Assembly (NCBI GenBank): GCA_003455945.1
Contig: DMPQ01000439.1
Span: 1-8,346, forward strand
Length of the DNA stretch: 8,346 nt
Reading direction: 5' to 3'
Origin: Planctomycetaceae bacterium
GTDB lineage: Bacteria > Planctomycetota > Planctomycetia > Pirellulales > Pirellulaceae
Each line of letters starts with the position of its first letter. Position 1 is the stretch's first letter. The notes under the pieces were generated by a model. It worked only from the letters and a program-made list of their open reading frames with translations. It was not told where the DNA came from and made no database searches. Position numbers and translations under genes: made by a program. Below are positions 6,924 to 8,346 of this stretch, piece after piece.

Positions 6924-8272
6924 GCCGGAAATCACGATGCCCAGGCAAAGCCAAACGATCCGATTCATCCTTGAGAAGACCCAGCCCCGGCCAGCCGGAA
7001 CTGCGCCACATCGCCTTTTTTATCCGCTGGTTCAGGAGAAGCTCCATGTGTCTTATGATCAGGTAGCCGAATTCATCGCCGGTGACCAGGACACTCACGA
7101 CTACTTTCTTGATACGAACTTCTTCACAGACCATCAAGTTAAGCAAACCGTTTGGGACGCGCTCGGGCAGAAACGCATTACGATGACCACCGGTGTTTGG
7201 AAGGAACTTTTGCCTTGGAGGTCAAATCCGTTCTACAACGGACACATGGTTCCCGTCTTCAATGACGCCAAGGAGGCGGTCAGCTCCACGATCCTTTTTG
7301 ATGAAGATGCTGCGTGGGGAGTGCCATGCGGAGTATTTCGAAACTGGTATGTTAACGTCCTCGCAGAAAGGAAGCGAAGAGCACAGTCCTTCGTCGATGA
7401 ATTCGTCGCGAATCAGGGTCGCCAGCCTTCATCGGAGGAGCTAAACACGCTCTTTCAAAAAGCGGGCAACGAACGAGATTTCCATATCTTTCGGAAAGGT
7501 CAGCGAGAGATTTCCGTTGGCGCGAATGTTTTCACGGATGAAGAGCTGGTCGCGACGGCTGCCATGGTTACCCTTGCTGCCGGCAGGAATACTACAATAT
7601 TGACACGCGATCACGACGTACTTGAGCAGTTTTACAAGTTAACCGGGCTATTGACGATTCACTATCAGGCTACGCTTTTTGCCGAGCGCTGGACTGAGGG
7701 GCCTTCGCGTTTTCAGTCCCAGCCCATGCCGTCAAGTAAGGAATTGTGCCACTATTTCGTTGTGGACCAAAGCGTAATAATAAGAAAGCCAGTTGCGCCA
7801 GATGCGTTCTTCACGTGGCTGTTGCCACGCAACGCTGAGCCCCTTCGCATGCGTTGCGTTCTTTTCACTGGGCAAAATGATGGTTTGGCCATGACGCCGC
7901 TAACTTATATCTGCGAGACCCCCATGCTTAAGCTCGTCGAGGCGAAAGGCCAGTCCTGGGGGCTTAACACAGAGTTGCTTAACGGTAAAAATTGCCACGT
8001 CACAGGGTTTCCAGTTGGGATAAGCGATCCGCGCAGCTTTGTGGTTCTGGCCCTAGATCGGTTTGTCCGCGATTCAAATTCGCAGTACAAGTTTCCCCGA
8101 CTGGATCTCGCCCATGCAACTACACATTTTGAGGAGCTCAAGTCAGTGTAGGTGTTCCATTGTTCGTCAGTCAGAGTTTGGCATAACGGATGGCTGAAGC
8201 TGACTGGGCCGGCATCTTGGTTTACCGAGCTTCAAAGTGTTTGTGGGCGGCCCCCGCAGCTTCGCCTTGTCG
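6875..8272 (+). mobile_element. Putative single-gene integron-type cassette carrying a PIN nuclease gene
   Basis: Inferred mobile unit with one gene and one terminal attC-like hairpin. The left edge is G^TTGTGC at 6874..6880 inside the methyltransferase C-terminal codons; the right edge is the G^TT at 8272. The first six bases, TTGTGC, differ at one position from TTATGC, the complement expected from the GCATAAC box at 8181. Composition supports the limits: CGATCG, common elsewhere in the window, last occurs at 6814..6819 and next at 8278..8283, with none between. Sample lines inside have 31/60 and 26/60 G+C against 38/60 in the methyltransferase. Joining 6874 to 8273 in silico gives a methyltransferase ending GSSIAAT then TAG at 8292..8294. 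No integron integrase or second cassette is in the window. Confidence 0.4.
6937..8151 (+). CDS. PIN-domain-like nuclease protein with an unknown C-terminal domain
   Basis: A 404-aa protein without signal peptide or membrane segment, read as a putative metal-dependent ribonuclease. PIN-type signatures: strand 1 with DYFLDTNFF (D59, T60, N61), GVWKELL with E90, DEELVATAAMVTLA with D201, and strand 4 TILTRDHDVLEQF with D225 and D227. The spacing fits a PIN fold interrupted by about 100 residues (roughly 92-198) of mostly charged, helical-looking sequence, longer than in VapC-type toxins of about 130 aa. Residues about 245-404 match nothing I recognise and have a mixed, beta-rich look. I chose ATG 6937, with a weak GGAA site before it, 13 nt after the methyltransferase stop; a GTG at 6877 would overlap that gene by 47 nt. 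No antitoxin-like gene adjoins it. Codons such as TTG, ATA, TTT and AAT are far more frequent than in neighbours, indicating transfer. It may be a defence or toxin effector, but that role is inference. With no visible promoter it probably depends on read-through. Confidence 0.75.
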   Translation: MPRQSQTIRFILEKTQPRPAGTAPHRLFYPLVQEKLHVSYDQVAEFIAGDQDTHDYFLDTNFFTDHQVKQTVWDALGQKRITMTTGVWKELLPWRSNPFYNGHMVPVFNDAKEAVSSTILFDEDAAWGVPCGVFRNWYVNVLAERKRRAQSFVDEFVANQGRQPSSEELNTLFQKAGNERDFHIFRKGQREISVGANVFTDEELVATAAMVTLAAGRNTTILTRDHDVLEQFYKLTGLLTIHYQATLFAERWTEGPSRFQSQPMPSSKELCHYFVVDQSVIIRKPVAPDAFFTWLLPRNAEPLRMRCVLFTGQNDGLAMTPLTYICETPMLKLVEAKGQSWGLNTELLNGKNCHVTGFPVGISDPRSFVVLALDRFVRDSNSQYKFPRLDLAHATTHFEELKSV

Positions 8273-8278
8273 TTCGTC
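8181..8278 (+). repeat. attC-like imperfect hairpin (integron recombination site candidate)
   Basis: A 98-nt structured element starting 29 nt after the PIN gene stop. Left box GCATAAC (8181..8187) faces GTTCGTC (8272..8278), with AACG (8185..8188) pairing CGTT (8271..8274). Next in, GGC-T-GAAGCTG (8192..8202) pairs CAGCTTCGCC (8257..8266) over 10 bp, leaving T8195 unpaired. Further in, GGGCCG (8206..8211) pairs CGGCCC (8248..8253), closing a 36-nt loop. Paired R boxes, a spacer, paired L boxes with one extrahelical base in the left box, and a variable inner part are the known architecture of attC sites, and 98 nt is in their usual size range. The right box keeps GTT but not the RRRY part, and the left box has A where the consensus has a pyrimidine, so this is degenerate or divergent. 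A transcription terminator is the main alternative, but no T-run follows. Confidence 0.45.
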
Positions 8279-8346
8279 GATCGCTGCGACGTAGTGCGAC
8301 CGACCGCGGTGGCAGGTCCGAACTTCCGTGGCCGAGGCAAGGCTTC
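8279..8346. other. Host-like sequence resuming at right edge
   Basis: Base use returns to the host style (CGATCG at 8278..8283, GC-rich). No gene or motif is recognisable. In the frame joined to the methyltransferase at the proposed insertion point, TAG at 8292..8294 would be the original stop. The minus strand is open from the window end to about 8172, but the translation has no recognisable domain. Confidence 0.35.

Noticed and set aside
6877..6936. GTG start giving 20 more residues to the PIN protein
   Set aside because: It would overlap the methyltransferase by 47 nt and adds an Arg/Pro-rich stretch; ATG 6937 is closer to the expected spacing.
5511..6968. 485-codon minus-strand frame opposite the methyltransferase
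   Set aside because: Arginine-rich shadow. The plus strand carries SAM-binding motifs, and the frame has no family pattern.
8181..8278. Hairpin as an intrinsic terminator of the PIN gene
   Set aside because: No T-run follows the stem, the loop is 36 nt and the stem is interrupted. The paired boxes with one extra base fit an attC-like site better, though terminator activity is not excluded.
8172..8346. Open minus-strand frame entering from the right edge
   Set aside because: Translation shows no domain, spans the composition boundary and the hairpin, and has no supporting start.

Overview
This window is high-GC bacterial chromosomal DNA from a Gram-negative-type (two-membrane) bacterium: it encodes a tripartite RND efflux pump's inner-membrane and periplasmic parts. 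The base use is marked by very frequent CGATCG/TCGATC words. The style of the genes suggests Planctomycetota, but that is a weak inference and nothing in the window proves it.

Layout. From 58 to 4806, on the minus strand, lies a two-gene efflux operon. A lipoprotein periplasmic adaptor (MFP, 473 aa) is followed by an RND permease of the HAE1 class, closest in motif pattern to MexF/OqxB. The proton-relay residues D408, D409 and K934 are intact, so the pump looks functional. No outer-membrane factor or regulator is inside the window. Upstream on the same strand is a 165-aa DUF1579-family protein (4962..5459) with its own good ribosome binding site. A 270-bp divergent intergenic region separates it from a plus-strand class I SAM-dependent methyltransferase (5730..6923) with an extra N-terminal domain. 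A small upstream reading frame overlaps its start (ATGA), and a perfect inverted repeat lies just before that.

The right part (about 6875..8272) differs from the rest. It carries one gene, a 404-aa protein with a split PIN-type nuclease signature, in DNA of visibly lower GC with no CGATCG word. It is followed by a 98-nt imperfect hairpin with the geometry of an integron attC site: GCATAAC at the left end, a 10-bp stem with a single extra T on the left arm, an inner 6-bp stem, and a GTT triplet opposite the AAC. Host-like sequence resumes exactly at that GTT. The 5' edge has a matching G^TTGTGC inside the last codons of the methyltransferase gene. Removing the interval 6875..8272 would join the methyltransferase frame to a short tail ending in TAG at 8292. 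My main hypothesis is therefore a single-gene, integron-type cassette carrying a PIN nuclease, inserted into the 3' end of a methyltransferase gene and dependent on that gene's promoter.

The efflux, DUF1579 and methyltransferase genes look like ordinary chromosomal genes. I see no functional link between them and the PIN gene beyond read-through transcription.
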